A stretch of DNA of 64,000 nucleotides from Apodospora peruviana (Eukaryota; Ascomycota; Sordariomycetes; Sordariales; Lasiosphaeriaceae), in NCBI GenBank assembly GCA_033439685.1, contig JAUEDM010000006.1, positions 2,418,001-2,482,000 of the forward strand, in the 5' to 3' direction. A program made the translations under genes and the position numbers. Under the pieces are notes generated by a model. The model was not told where the DNA came from. It did not search any database and was given only the letters and a program-made list of their open reading frames with translations. Positions 1 to 13,028 of the stretch are shown here, in pieces (positions within the stretch are counted from its first letter, which is position 1; each line of letters opens with the position of its first letter).

Positions 1-899
1 GAGGTGGGCGGTGTTGTGGGTGGGGTCATGGGCTCGTTTGCTGGGGGAGATCCTGCGCTGCCGGTGTCATCTGACAGTCCGGCCTCACGTTCGACGGGCT
101 CGCTAGATGATGAACCGGTGCGGTGCACTGGATCGCTCGACCACCCCATGCTAAGCAGGGGTAAGAAGCTGGTCTTCGGTGAGCGGTTCGGTTCATCGTT
201 GGTAGACGAGGACGATGATGCCAAATCCTTTGGGGTCCGGAGTCGCGTTCGTCCCGATCTTGAGTCGCGGGACTCTTCTTCCATAGACTCGGACATGGGC
301 GTGGCTACCGACTCGAGAAATGGTCCCAGCACCGAGTCATTCATCAGCTCATACACAATGGTGACTGCTTCATCAAGTTCTGATGGCTGCGGTGGCGTCG
401 GGCTCGCCGGTAGTGAAAGTAATCGGTCACGAACATGCGCCGGTAAATTGACCTCTCGGGGGCCGTAGGGTAGAATATATGCACGCATCAGCTTCTGCCA
501 CAATGAGCACACATGCTCATTGGCGTCCCCCATCCAGGATGATTGGTCCCGTAGGATATCGAAATGGGAAGCTTTGTAGCGCTCAGCGTCCATCGTGAAC
601 TCTAGTGTTTCTAGGCAGTGGTTCTGTGACAGGAATGCCATAAACGCACTGAGGGTATATGGAGGAGGTGCGGTGTTTGTGAGGATCTCTCGCAGCGAAG
701 GCGGCGACGTTGTGCCTGAAGTAGCTGTGGATGGAGGCACAATGGCCAAGCTTGTTGGCCTTGACGTCGCCATGACGAAGTCTCGGTCGTCGTCCTCGAA
801 AACCGATGACGGCTTTGGCGACGATGCCCTGGTGGGGGGTGGGCTCGGGCTCGGGCTCAGGAAAGTCGGCGACTGTCGACGTAACCGCGCCCTGGGCAT
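1..899 (-). CDS. RGS-domain regulator of G-protein signalling, RgsA-like (3' end outside window)
   Basis: Regulators of G-protein signalling bind GTP-loaded G-alpha and accelerate GTP hydrolysis, switching off signalling at the plasma membrane. The minus strand is open from an ATG at 897-899 to the window edge, giving 299 residues without an intron. A Ser/Pro-rich leader (about 1-67) is followed by an RGS-like segment at about 68-198. It starts SLREIL, contains AFMAFLSQNHCLETLEF typical of RGS helices, then MRAYILPYG and ends near NDSVLGPFLES. After that comes an acidic, Ser/Thr/Pro-rich tail (repeated PPT near the edge), so the C-terminus is missing. Layout and motif wording fit the fungal RgsA (Neurospora RGS-2) group better than FlbA (no DEP domain seen) or RgsC (no PX domain seen). 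The frame stays open upstream of 899 without another ATG, so an extra 5' exon or a start at Met43 is possible. RGS assignment is strong; the subfamily is an inference. Confidence 0.8.
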   Translation of the reverse strand, partial: MPRARLRRQSPTFLSPSPSPPPTRASSPKPSSVFEDDDRDFVMATSRPTSLAIVPPSTATSGTTSPPSLREILTNTAPPPYTLSAFMAFLSQNHCLETLEFTMDAERYKASHFDILRDQSSWMGDANEHVCSLWQKLMRAYILPYGPREVNLPAHVRDRLLSLPASPTPPQPSELDEAVTIVYELMNDSVLGPFLESVATPMSESMEEESRDSRSGRTRLRTPKDLASSSSSTNDEPNRSPKTSFLPLLSMGWSSDPVHRTGSSSSEPVEREAGLSDDTGSAGSPPANEPMTPPTTPPT

Positions 900-3800
900 T
901 CTCACTCCGGCCGATAAAATATAAGCACAGGATCGGCGGCAAAAGAGCCCGGGATGCGAAGTAGCAAACGGGGCGTCTCTGCAGTTGGAATTGCTCCAAT
1001 CGTCCTGTTTCCACTTCACTCCATACGTAAATGCCAGACAGCAGGTAGCGATTTATAAGACCGTGTTTGCTGCCCCAAATGCAAGGGTTCGTAGGGGGAA
1101 ATCTGATTCGTTTTCAACCTGTCGTCGCCCGGTTCCCGTTACAATGCAACTAGCCTTTGACTCCGTAGTCGGGCAAGTACTGGAGTGCAGACCAGCCAAT
1201 TACCACAGCAATTCGCACAAAGTGGGCGGGAAGCCGCAGTGAAGAGTGTAGGTTGTGGCCGCTTTGGACTCTAGACGCCGCGTCGTTGGGAAGTGTGTGT
1301 CAGGGTGCGGACGTCACCTAAGAATCTGCAAGTAGCCGTGAGTGGAGTAAGTGGCCACGAACGAGTCCACGAAGGAGAGTAATAATCGTGAGGCCAGCAA
1401 CCCGCAGTTTGGTGGGCAGATGCGTAGGCGTGTATAGAGAGTGCGGCAGCACAGCAGCACCCGGCCGACTTTGCTTCTCACGCAGTCGTCAGTTCGGAGG
1501 ATGAGATGAGAGGGCGGGTGCAGCTCAGTTGGTTACGTCCCAGCTCTGAAGCAGAGGCAGGGTACTAGGTGCAATGTCGCGCGCCGTGAGCCGTTTTGGG
1601 GCGTTGTCTGAGACTGATGTTCGGCGAGGACGGGAGACGGCAGGTCCAGAGACAACCAGCAAGAGGCAGTGCAATACAACACAACACCACAAAGCCAACG
1701 CGGTGAAGCCGACCACAAGGTACCCGCAAGTAGCTTTGCTTCTTCGATAGAGTTTCGGTGGACTGGAACACTAGTGATGGTGCAAGCGCAGTCCAGACTC
1801 CGGTATCATCAGCCAAGCAGAAGGTTGAGGTTCCAGAACAGCACGTTCCGAGGGAGACGCGGAGCCGGTGTTTCCAAGGCTGAGGTAGGCAGTCGTCGGG
1901 CAAGGGAGGCGGCGCGGGTATGGTGGAATTGACAACGAATGTCGGTCGCGAAATGGTTTAACTCAAGGAGGCGTATGTCAAGGTGCGGAGCGGTTCGGTG
2001 CGGTGCAGGTATTGTAAGTATTAAACTTAAATGCAGGTCGGTGCCCGGTGTTTGATGTGTCGCGGCGGAGGAAATAGCAGCCGAAGAGAGAGCGCAACAG
2101 ACGACAGGCAACTGTGGAACAGGCAAGGGCGGCTTTGTCCCGAGTAAATGGCGAAAGACGGCGCTATTCTGCTTTGTCAGAAGGCGACAGACCCGAATTC
2201 ACGGTCGGCGGTATTGAAGAGGAAGCGGTTTGTTGGCCGAAGTGGGAAAGTAGTCGCGGTAGGGTATCTACGGCGACGGGTGTAGTGTAGCAGGTGACGG
2301 GAGGTGTGGACAGTCGTCGGTACGATGTACAGTACGACTTGGATATGACTGATGGAGGGGGGAGAGTCGACCAGGACGGAGACGCCTTTGCGCGTTGCAG
2401 GGTGCCAGTATCAAAATGGCTAAGGCAGTGGCGTAAGGGTCGGAATTCGGAAAGGAAGGCGTGCCACGGCGCAAGGTGTGAATCTGGTACTGGAGGGGGA
2501 GCCAAGACCAGGAGGGTATGAGGGTTGCGGATGGTACGCAGCACGAGAACAGAGCACTGGAATCCAATAGTCTTGCACTGCAGTGGTACACACACAGACG
2601 TCTCCCGGGCCTCGTCGCTTCTGCCTTCTGTGTTCTTTAGGTTTTCTATGGAAAGGGCGCAAAACAAATAGCACGCGGCACGGCCACTGCTCCTTCATGT
2701 TGGAAGCGCAAAGGAGCGTGGATTCGGGGCACCTCCACTACCTAGGTACCACCATCCCATCCACATTCCACCTGTTCCTCTTGGGACCGCTAGAAGGTCA
2801 AGAAGGCCCAGTAGGTATCCGTAGCTCCGTACGGAACATGACACCACGGACAGAGTCATCGAACGAATCACTGATTACATGCGGGGGCACATTGGGCATG
2901 CAATGACGAGAAATGGGGCACCAAGGACCCAGCCAGGGGGTGCCAGGTCGAGGTACGGGTTACTCGCCCGTCTTGTCTGTTTCTCAGCACGCAATTTAGC
3001 CGCTGCTTCTGGGTATTCTTGGTATTGTTGGCCCGCGTGAGCTCTGGGATCCGGGCGGAGGGCCTTAACAGAAGAGACCAGAAGGCGACAAACTTCCGGT
3101 GACTAAAGCCGCCGGTGGAGCCCCAGGTGAGAACACGCTTTGGGAGCGCACACATTGGAAGGTAGGAAATGAAGAAGAGGGCGACCGGGACAGAGGAGCA
3201 GGCAAAGTGGGGACCCAAGCCACCATCCACCGAAGCGTGCTTCTAGAAGCCTTCTTCGAGGGGCGACGAAGCGGCATCGGTCCAATCACAGGCCGTGGAC
3301 GTCATCATTCCGTCCACCACGCAGAGCGCCAGCCCACCCCGGCCAAAGGCCACGCTTTTCAGTGGTGAGTGGCTCCCCCCTCTTCGCTCGATGCCCCTGC
3401 CCCAGGAAATGCCCGACTGGAGGGCTAAAAGCAGCGACGAAAAATGGAACGTCTGGAAGCCCGCTGGAACATTTTCAAAGTTGGCAACCCCTGCTTTTTT
3501 GCGGCCGCACGCAACCGCACCTCAGCCCAACAAGCCGAGTGGTCACTTCTATTGCCGCAGGTCTCAATTCTCACGTACGCAATACGCTGTAATATCAACA
3601 GGAAAATCAGCAAAATTAAAAACAAACAAATCACCATTTGGTATTTCTTCGTGATTGTCGCGCATTCAAGATTTTTGAGCTGTCAAAAAGGGGGGCATCC
3701 AGACTGACTAGGTAGCGAGTGGCCCGTTGTACCGTAACCGTAACGGCGGGAGTGGATTTGGGAATTGCCTCGATGATCCAATAGCGTAAACAAGAGGCAC

Positions 3801-6800
3801 CCTTGGGCCCCTGCCAAAAGGGAAACCAGCCCAGCTAGAGGCCAAGAAGGAGAGGCTATCGTGGGGACGTCAAAACTAACTCCACTACAGTCAGGTGATG
3901 TACGTATTTATTTGCTGCCTGTCCGTCGTGGATGTGGTTAAAGTGCTGCTGCCTTGGACATGTTTACGTATGCGATACTCCTGGATAGCACATACCGGAT
4001 GGGATTACGCAGGCAGCAAACACGGCGCGGATGAAACGCCAAGTAAAGAAGTTTTGAATGTCAGTGCCTACTTGGTGCCTACTGCCCGGTTATGGGCCTT
4101 GCACGATATGTTCCCGACTCGGCATATCAAGATAACGAAGTTAAAGACTGACAGACCTTTAAACGGACGCTCCGATTTTCAAACCAGCCGAGGTGCTGCT
4201 GCTCCTGCCCTGGCTTCTTTCGTCACGGAAGAGGCAGAGCGGGAGCAGCAGCACTTCATGGCTCCTTCCCGAGAGCTAGGACTAACCGAGAAAAAGGAGC
4301 CAGATTAGATCAAAAAAAAGGTTTCAGTGGCCGCTTCCAAACCTGACCATCGGAAGATTGGAGAGAGAGATTCTGCGGCCCACATCGCTGATCGCTCAAG
4401 CCCCCTTTTGCAGGGAAGACATGATGGAGAAGGAAGTAACCACCAGTTTGAGTTGCCAACCTCACGCCAAGGCCTGTCCGGGAGTGGTTGCGACGCCGAC
4501 AACTGTAAGCTTGCCATTCATTCCACAATCAGGTCTGATCAGGTGGCCGGCACTGCACGATTCATGAGCGCACTTTTCAAGTTTATCAACAGGCTTGAGA
4601 TATGGAAGGTAAAGAAGGAAGAAGCAAGAAAGTAGAAAAAATAAGACCAAAATACTACGGGATATCGCACGTCTACGAGGGATGGAATACAGTACAACGG
4701 TAACGCAGCAGGTGTCTAATATAAACACACTGGGAGCACAACGATACCACCCAAGTACGTGGGGTAGGTAGGACTGTTTGGACGGTTTTGGCGGTATGCT
4801 CCCACGCGGCGGCGAACTCTTGCTCGGTAGTTATCTGCAAGTCCTCAGCATTCAATAAGCATCGCGACCGTGTATGGCGGACCACTGGTATAAGCCTTGA
4901 AAGCATATTACTCAACTGCCTAGGAAGGTACGGGGTAGCTCCTTCCTACTTAACGCGTACTTCGACCGCGCCTTCCGCGCAAAGAAAAAGGACGGCCGAA
5001 ATGACCGAATTCGCGGAACTCATGTCCGCATGTGCATGATGTGAGCTGGAAATAGAGAAGGAATGAAAGAATGATAGACTTTCCTAATTTGGCGAAACGT
5101 GTTGATCGACCGGGGTAAGGGCGCGAGCGGTGTGCGAGTCGCACGTCCTAACAAGACCAGAGAGAGGCCACGAGAGGATAATCAGGGAATGGGATCCAGG
5201 AGGATGTCTCCTTGATCGTCTTCCGTTGACCGTTGTTACCATATCTCTTTCTCTAGGTTCTCATGTAAACCCATAATGCTGCACCGGTATTTGCGCGCGC
5301 ATAGCGCGAGCCAGAGGTAAGGTAGGTAGTGCTTTCAATTAACACAAAAACGGAATCAGCCGTTGGCTGAAAGCACTGCGTCTGTTGTGCGCCTTGCCGC
5401 CTTAACAGAATCGTGGGTACACATATCATTCCATTGCTATTCCATCTCCTTTTCTCTGACTGACCGTCTTTGCAGATATTGAGACATCGCACGCCCAAAA
5501 CTACATACAGCCCAAACAAAGGCGCCTGGTGAAACTAATCAGACTGCTCTCATCGAACGACCATCGAGATCCAACTCTTCATTGGAAGAGAGCAACGTTG
5601 GGCAATTACCTTCCGCCAGCAAGATCGACATACGGGGCTGCAAGAAAATATCTATCACCAATCCCATGACGAGCCGATATTATTTATTTGTCGTGTTCGT
5701 GTCCTTCCCATAACACACGTGCGAGCTTATCTCTCATTTGCCAAAAGCCACACACAGCTCACTGTTGTGCTGGTGTTCCTTTGGGTGGTCGGGTGGGCTG
5801 GGAGGCAAAATCGCCTTTTCCCGGTAGTCCACGCATCGGCCAGTCAGTGGTGAGTGGTGCCGTCCCGTCGTCCTGTTGTGCAACAACGATCCGTCCCTGC
5901 TGTACTAAATAACAGCACGTTCTATTGGGACGACCTGCCGTCCCAACAAGCACCATTATGCCGTGATATTCCGCGGACAATTCCTCCACTTTACGTTGAG
6001 TCTTCTAGAAAACCCATGGAAGGATAGCCGTCCCAACGGGCCACAGAACCGTGAAGCCATGCAGCCGTACCTACGGACTGATACGCATTAGTGGCTTCTC
6101 GCACCCGATGTTGACCCTCTTCTGGAACATTACACGGCAAACCACAAACCACAAGCATATGGAGAGAGCTGGAATCGGTATACACGTGTAGAATGCGCAA
6201 AGAAGAAGCTTCAATCTGCGATCTCGGCGTTCGGGTCAAACTGACAAGACGAAAAAGCCGTCTTGTTCCCCGTTGCGCCGCGGCAGCCATGAGGCATGGT
6301 ACGCTTTTCCCCCCTCCAATGGCTTCAACGAGATGCGGTGACTGGACAGAGAGAGAAAGGATGAGCAATGCAGTACGCCGCCCGCCTGCAGATATTGTAC
6401 ATACTGCATAGTACTGAACATACATATTGCAGCTAGGTAGCCAGCCAGTGGCACGGCGAATTGGTCAGAAAGGACAAAGCTCTCACGACGCCTCAACATG
6501 CAAGCCAAATCTGACCAGCATCACGCATCCAACATGACATGGACGCCCCCCTTGGCGCCGAGCCGACCCAGGCGGATTCTGGCAGATTTCTAGAACATTT
6601 CCTTCCACGGCCTAGGTTGGTCCCACCGCTGCGTCCCAGTCACCGCTGCGGACCCCCGCTTTCGTTGTGCTTGGAACTTGCAAGCCCTCAGGGCCCTCCA
6701 GCCCCGCCTCCCAGATGATGCGATTACGATGGACGTCGGCAAGCCACACTACCCGGCAAGGGTTGCGATCACGGAGATGCCGGAATGGCTGGCTGTCAAA

Positions 6801-8809
6801 CGAAATTTCAACCTCAGCTCTCCTATCAATAAGAGTAGAAGAGATGCAGATGCGGTACCGTGTGAATGCAATGAGATTTTGGTATCATCCGTTTATCAGC
6901 TATCCATCTCAAAGGCGGTCTGTTTTTTTCAAGACAAGAGTGGGCTGATATTGAATACAGATGGCAGGTATGGTAGGTAAGGTAGTTTAAAAACGATAAC
7001 CTAATTTGATACCTAATTATCAGCCACCGCAACTCCGGCCCTAACTCCGATCGAACCCGGTGTGGAGGAAGAGGCTGAAAGGCTGGAGAAAAACTGATGA
7101 TGCATCATGATGGAACAAACAAAATGTCTCCACCTGTCAATGATGACTAAAATGCAATGACATGATTTATGGGGTATGCCAAGCATGTCTGCCGTCTCGG
7201 AGAAGATGTTCCAGAATCCACTTTTGAACATGGTTTCAGTCATAAGGTCCCAGTTGAAAAAATACCTAACTAGATGTAAGCAATACAGCAGGTGAAAGCC
7301 ATACAAGAAGAAACACCTGGGTGTATTCCGTAGATGGTCCGGTCTGGTTTCGGGGCAACGGACTGAAACTGGCTGGTGCCCATTGGAACCTAAAATGGCA
7401 CTTGAGGGGCAAAAGCTTTGCTTCAATTATAGCAACCCATTCCTCCCATCGGCTTGAACACTCCGACAAGCACAAAAGGGCGAGAGCTGAACTAGGTGTG
7501 GCTGGCGTTGCTACTGGCACTGGCAGCTCTCCTTCCGAATCCGATAAATCGGACTGAACTCTTATTCAATGCACGTGTATATCCGTGTCCGTGTAATAAG
7601 TGTGTCAATCCCACGTGTAATCCGTACCGGCCGGCCGTTCGTCTCATTCTGGATTTGGCAAGTTTCTAGAAGAACAGCGGGAGCCGCGAGTCACACCTAA
7701 CACACACACACTTATTTTTACCGCTCGGTAATCCCGTACTACGGATTACTACGGATAGCGTACGGGCCATGCCGAAAAGTCTTGCCCCTTGTCGCGGAGA
7801 TCCGCCCTTCCCTTTTAACACTACCCGTGACGATGAACAGTACCTGACTTTATTTAGGGGCATGAACTATGACTACCAAGACATTTAGGACCGACCCGAC
7901 CCCTTCTTCTCACACAACCTTTTTTTTTTTTTGTTTTTGCGTTTAGTGGTGAGTTATGTGTAAAGCTAGATCGCGATCTGACTTGCAGATTTTGATAGCA
8001 TCTGCCCTAGCGGATAATGTAAGCCGGCGCGGCAGGGGTTGCCGTTCTCGGCACCCCGATCCACTTTCGAACGACACTTGACCTATCGACTGGTGAATTG
8101 GCAATGGGACAGGTTTAGCCGAGGAAAAACGCCGATCTGCTTTGGCGCGAGTCGTTTCTCGGTGACGCAAATCCTGCTTTTACGTTGGTACCTAAGGTAT
8201 ATCCAAGGAGTCGAGTTGAAACAGATCACAAGACCACGCCTGCCCCGGTCCCTGCACCGGTCCCTGCACCGGTCCTCGTCCTCGTCCCGATCCCGGCTGG
8301 GTCGCCGGTCGCCGGTCGGTCGCTTACGGATAGATGTATTCCGTACAAAGTTTTACGGTGTAATGTGGATTCTTCGCTTGCTTCTTCATGATGACACCAT
8401 TCTTGTAGATAATTCCTTGGCAAGTAAAAGTTTCTTTCCTGGAGATGAGAATCTTCAGCCGTCGATTGCCGCTCGCATGGATCCTATCCACGTACCGTAA
8501 TCCGTTTTGTGGCGAACCTATCCAAGGAAGTTAACAAAAAAAAATCTCAAAAACGAATCCCTCGCTCGGTCAAGGCTCCCCATGAAGGTGCCGAGTCCCA
8601 TTAACCAAGGCAAATCTGTATAATGTAACAAATGACTGACTGATGACTGCAGCAAATTCGGTTTGGTGAGTGGCACCTCTGCGGCACAGACTTCCATGAT
8701 ATTGGGCGCGGTCCGCAGCGGCCCGGGCAAAGGCTGCAAGAATAGTATCGTCGTGGATCCATCAAAAATTGCCTTTCCGTGCTGAACACGGCAACTTCTC
8801 CCGGTGGCT

Positions 8810-8839
8810 GGTGGTGGTGGTGGTGGTGGTGGTGGTGGT
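8810..8839. repeat. (TGG)n microsatellite
   Basis: About ten consecutive TGG units. It makes artificial polyproline (minus) or polyglycine/polytryptophan (plus) frames, which should not be read as genes. Confidence 0.9.
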
Positions 8840-9021
8840 TTGTTGGTGTTGTTGGCCGCTCTTGGGGCCGCCTCCCTTCTCACATCATCTATCTACATCT
8901 GTCTGGCTGTCCGCCTTGGGCATGCACGTACAGATGGAACAGGGCAAATTCAAGCGACAGACTGCGGCGCCGCTTCCATTGAAAACCGTCTGGACAAGTT
9001 TGTTGCTGGGGTTCCATCCGA

Positions 9022-9045
9022 GATGGATGGATGGATGGATGGATG
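9022..9045. repeat. (GATG)6 microsatellite
   Basis: Six perfect GATG units in tandem in non-coding sequence, about 200 bp after the TGG tract. Confidence 0.9.
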
Positions 9046-10928
9046 CCGCATCCGATGGGGCCCTGTTCGGTTTGTTGGGTCACGTTTGTCAGCTTCCTGA
9101 ATAGGTAGGCAGACGCCGAGGCTATTTTACACTTCCTTACCGCCGGCCCAAAGCAGAAGCAGGGAAAATAGAAAAGCCGCCGACCAGGCATGAACTTGGA
9201 TCGTGTGTAACGTGTAACGTGTTGTCGCAATGAAAGCACCGCCCGTCATTTGTTGATCTCACCGGCCTCACCACTGCCGGGGGTCATCGGCTCAGATCCG
9301 GAAGGGAGGGTTCATTGTGCAAGATTAACGAGCTGTCTATCTGTCTGTCTGTTCCTTGTACCCTGTGATCACTTTATTGCAACGTACACGCTATATACGA
9401 GGATGGCAGATGCAGTTTAAACACTCAGCTAATGCAACCCTCCCCGGGTCTGACTCGTCTGCTCGTATCCTCCCACTTGTCAGTTCGCCATATACTTGTG
9501 AGGGAGGACAGCGTCAGAACGCCCTCTGCGATTAGACTTGTGCGGATCTCACAGCACCCATAGGTTGATGAAATCGACACGTGCCCTTCTATCGCTCTAT
9601 ATAAGTCAGTGATGACAACCAGGAGCGCGACCTAGCATAAACTCGGACAAGAGATACTCCATATTATCGCAGCAGATAGGGAGGTGTGCTTCATCAGAGG
9701 CAATAAATAGTAACCCTTGCTGGAATCTACAACGGCGCACGGTTGAGTGAGCCCGTTCTTCCTTCTGGAGACCCAGGGTATATCACACCGCTGTGCTCCT
9801 GCTTATCCTTCAATCTTGCAAACGTGACAACGACCTCAAGATGCAAAACTGGCATGTTATGTCAAATAAGAGGACAAGACCAACGCCCTAGAATACGTAT
9901 TCACCCCGTAGGTATCAGGTAGGTACTCATCGCCATAGGCGCTTATTTGAATCTAGCATGAATCACCCCTATATCATGGTTGATACAAACAAATCCCTTT
10001 CTCGAGATACCTGACACGAGGTTTTATGGAATGTATCCGGTCACTGTCGCCAGTCAGTGGGTTGCTGATTAAGGGATTCCCCAGCCGGTGCCAATAGAGT
10101 CTTCATTCTTACCACATCTCCCCCTTCAAGCATACGTCTTGGCGGTGGTTATATAGATAGGTAGGCAGGTCATGATGCTTTCTGCAGTGTACATAATTGT
10201 CTTTCTTTGTCTAGGACTAGCTGTAGTACCTCCGGAACGTCGGTCTGGTCAATTTCCCTCGACTTTTCTTTTCTATCATTCTTTGTCTCCATCAGGCAGA
10301 CAGATGTCCCCGTCGGTTGATCATGTTCTTCTAACACACCAACACAGAACAGAACCGGGCCGATCGAGCAAGCGAGCATATGAAGGGTGCCTTTGCGGCG
10401 CAAACAGTAGGTTGTCCTCTTTTTCGAGGTATCCTCCCCTAATAGCTTGAACAAGTCTTATTAGTGAAGAAAGCATGCATAGCTTTCATATAGGATAACT
10501 TAGCAAGCACCTAGGCAAAGACAGTGGTGTTTGAGGGACACAGAGTTGAATATCTCCCCTTACATTAATACCTACCTAGGTATTCGACTTGTTACCTTAC
10601 CTGTGTAAATTCAACCAACTCAGCTCCCAATGCAATTGCCTACCTATGCTCCGATGCTAGATAGAATCCCACACAACAAACCTCGAGGCAACTTTTTCTT
10701 TTGTCAAAAGTGTTAAGACAAAGGGTGAAAGGAAAAAAAAATCCGGTCCAACGAAGAAATTTCCAAACCAGAAACCCAATCAAACAGGCTTGAAACGTCG
10801 GCCGGGCAATGGTAAAAACAGACACCCATTCTTCATGTTCCGCGTCTCGCAGAATCATACGAGACAGCAAATAGGAAACAATGGATAAGTTTTGAAACAG
10901 AAATAGTTAGGACTGTAGCTAGCCCTCC

Positions 10929-13028
10929 TCATTCATCAATCGGCTTATCGTGCCTCGAATACATCCTGTACTCAAGCGAAGTGGTGAAGTCCAACTTGCC
11001 CTGCTCGACCTGTTTCCTGGTCGCCGAGAGCATCGGCTGCGGTAGGCCCATCGATTCGAGGAACGAGACAGCTGTTCATGAAAACAATGATTAGTTTTTG
11101 CCATCTCTTATACTCCGAAGTGGTTGTGACTTACTCTCCCTCCACTCCACATCCTGCCTCTTCTTATCCCACTTGAGCTCCTCAGCCATGATATCAATCA
11201 CCCTCGGCAGCGCCTCCAACGCAGCCTGGGCATTCAAAAACGCCAGCCTCGTCCTCCGCGCCAGCACATCCACCGCAGTCTGCGCGTACTCGTGCCGCAC
11301 CGCATACCGTATCTCGCCGTCGACAAACGGATACAGCTGCGCAATCCTCTCACCCTTGGCCGGAAAGCGCTTGTCGGTAGCACTGCATAGTGCCGCGACG
11401 GTCCACGCCCTATCACCATAACTCTCGGTCAGATGCTTGGCCACCTCCGTCTCGACGCCAAAGTGCTGAATGAGATGAATAAACAACGTCCGACTGAACC
11501 CATGAGCACCAATCAGGCGCACACGATGCGTCTGGCACGACCCGTCGAGACTAGCGCCGTCGTCGATGGCCTCGGTGCCGCTGACACGCGGCGCGTTTAT
11601 GACGGGTTTGGTCTTGAGCCCAAATTCGGCGACCGCTGCATCCACACACTCCTCTGCCATCTGCCGGTAGGTAGTCCACTTACCGCCCGCACAAGTCACG
11701 AGTCCCGATTCCGAGATATCGATCAGGTGGTTCCGGACCAGCGACTCGGTGTTCTTGGCCTTCGGGTCCTTCACGAGCGGGCGCAGCCCGGACCACGCGG
11801 CGAGCACGTCGCCGCGCCGGACATTAATGTCTGGAGACAGGTAGTGGCTGATCTCGTTGAGGATCCACTGGATCGACTTCTCGTCGGGCAGCGGGTTCGT
11901 AGAAATGGCGGCCGGTTCGTCGGTCGTGCCGGCAATGGTGTTGCCCTGCCACGGTAGAAAGAAGATGACTCTACCATCGGAAGTGGACGGGTCGATCAGC
12001 CCCATCTTGCCCGGGCTGTAGTAGCCTGGAAGGATAACGTGCACGCCGGAGGCCGGGGCCACGATCTCCTTGCAGCCCGGGTCGTCGAGTTTCCTTACGC
12101 CATCCGTAAACGGGCCCGTGCAGTTGATGATGCACCTGGCCCGGATATTGAAGTCTTGCGTCTTCTTGCCGTCTCTCTCCGGGACACGGTCTTTGAGCGT
12201 GGCGCCGCAGAGCTTGCCGGTTTCGTCCTTTTGAAGCGCCGTCACCTCCATGTGATTTACGACGGTTGCGCCATAGAGCGCTGCTGTCATGGCGATGGAG
12301 ACGTTCATCCGGGAGTCGTTGTGCGCACCATCGTAGTACACCAGCGCACCAACAAGGTCGGTCTGCTTGAGCATAGGAAAAGCATCAATGGCTTTGCTTT
12401 TGGTCAAAAAGTAGGAGCTCTCGATGCCCTCGGAGCCAGCAAGAAAGTCGTAGCACTTGGTGCCGGCCCAGTAGTACGGTACCTTCCACCAGCTGTTGAG
12501 CGGCAGCATGATGGGCAGCCACATGCTCAGATGCGGCGCCGTCTGCAAAAAGTACTTGCGCTCCTTGAGCGCCTCCTTGACCAGCTCGTACTGGGCATAA
12601 TCCAAGTTCCAAACGGCCTTCTCGAGGTAGCGCACGCCGCCGTGGACGAGCTTGGTGCTCTTGCTGCTGGTGCCGCAGCTGAAGTCGTCGCGTTCTACGA
12701 CAGCGACCTTGAGACCACGAGTTGCCGCGTCGAGGGCGACTCCGGAACCGGTTGCGCCGGCGCCGATGACAAGCACGTCGTACACGTCGTCCTGGCTGCC
12801 CGAATTGCTCTGGCGGAGGTCGGCGATCTGCTCGGCGCGAGATTTGATGCGGGGGAACCGGGGCAGCGTGAAGGTGCCATCTGCGCCGAAGATGGGCGGT
12901 GGTACAGCAGGGCCGTCGTAGCCGGGGATGTTGCGCGGGCGATACATGGACCAGAGCACGCCGCCCGTGACGCCCGCGGCCGCCACGGGCGCGATCAGCC
13001 GCCGCGCTCGAGCAAACCTCGCCGACAT
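10929..13028 (-). CDS. GUT2: FAD-dependent glycerol-3-phosphate dehydrogenase, mitochondrial
   Basis: The enzyme oxidises glycerol-3-phosphate to dihydroxyacetone phosphate and passes electrons through FAD to ubiquinone at the outer face of the inner mitochondrial membrane. It serves glycerol use and the glycerophosphate shuttle. Model: complement(join(10929..11071,11135..13028)), 678 residues, one 63-bp intron (GTAAGT...CAG) whose removal joins EWRE to TVSFLESMG. The N-terminus is Arg/Ala-rich with a short hydrophobic stretch (about 12-28), fitting a mitochondrial presequence and anchor. The dinucleotide-binding motif VIGAGATGSG lies at about 87-96 with the acidic E112, followed by SKSTKLVHGGVRYLE (122-136), typical of the family. 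The conserved GKWTTYR motif is present, followed by the C-terminal helical domain. The start is the first ATG; the frame upstream has no other. No EF-hand extension like that of animal GPD2 is seen, as expected for a fungal enzyme. Confidence 0.96.
11072..11134 (-). other. Intron of GUT2
   Basis: A 63-bp intron with donor GTAAGT and acceptor CAG, and a CTAAT branch-point-like sequence upstream of the acceptor. Without splicing the frame would read into a stop 13 codons later and lose the conserved C-terminus. Confidence 0.9.

Larger units (their letters stand above)
900..10928. other. Intergenic region, about 10 kb, no recognisable gene
   Basis: This stretch lies between the start of the RGS gene and the 3' end of the glycerophosphate dehydrogenase gene. 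It must contain the RGS promoter and probably a long 5' leader. Open frames of 60-167 codons occur in all six frames, overlap each other and carry no domain I recognise. Simple repeats are present at 8810-8839 (TGG) and 9022-9045 (GATG). A degenerate 12-mer GC-rich repeat built on CCGGTCCCTGCA lies near 8235-8275. Several CCTAGG/GGTACC-type short palindromes are scattered through it (for example 2741-2750 and 10565-10577). No tRNA or transposon was seen. Confidence 0.6.

Noticed and set aside
7040..7070. T-arm-like GGGTTCGATCGG on the minus strand
   Set aside because: No 5-bp T stem, acceptor stem or anticodon arm can be built around it, so it is not a tRNA.
8518..8883. Polyproline open frame on the minus strand
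   Set aside because: Created by the TGG microsatellite; the remainder is of random character and starts with a non-conserved Met.
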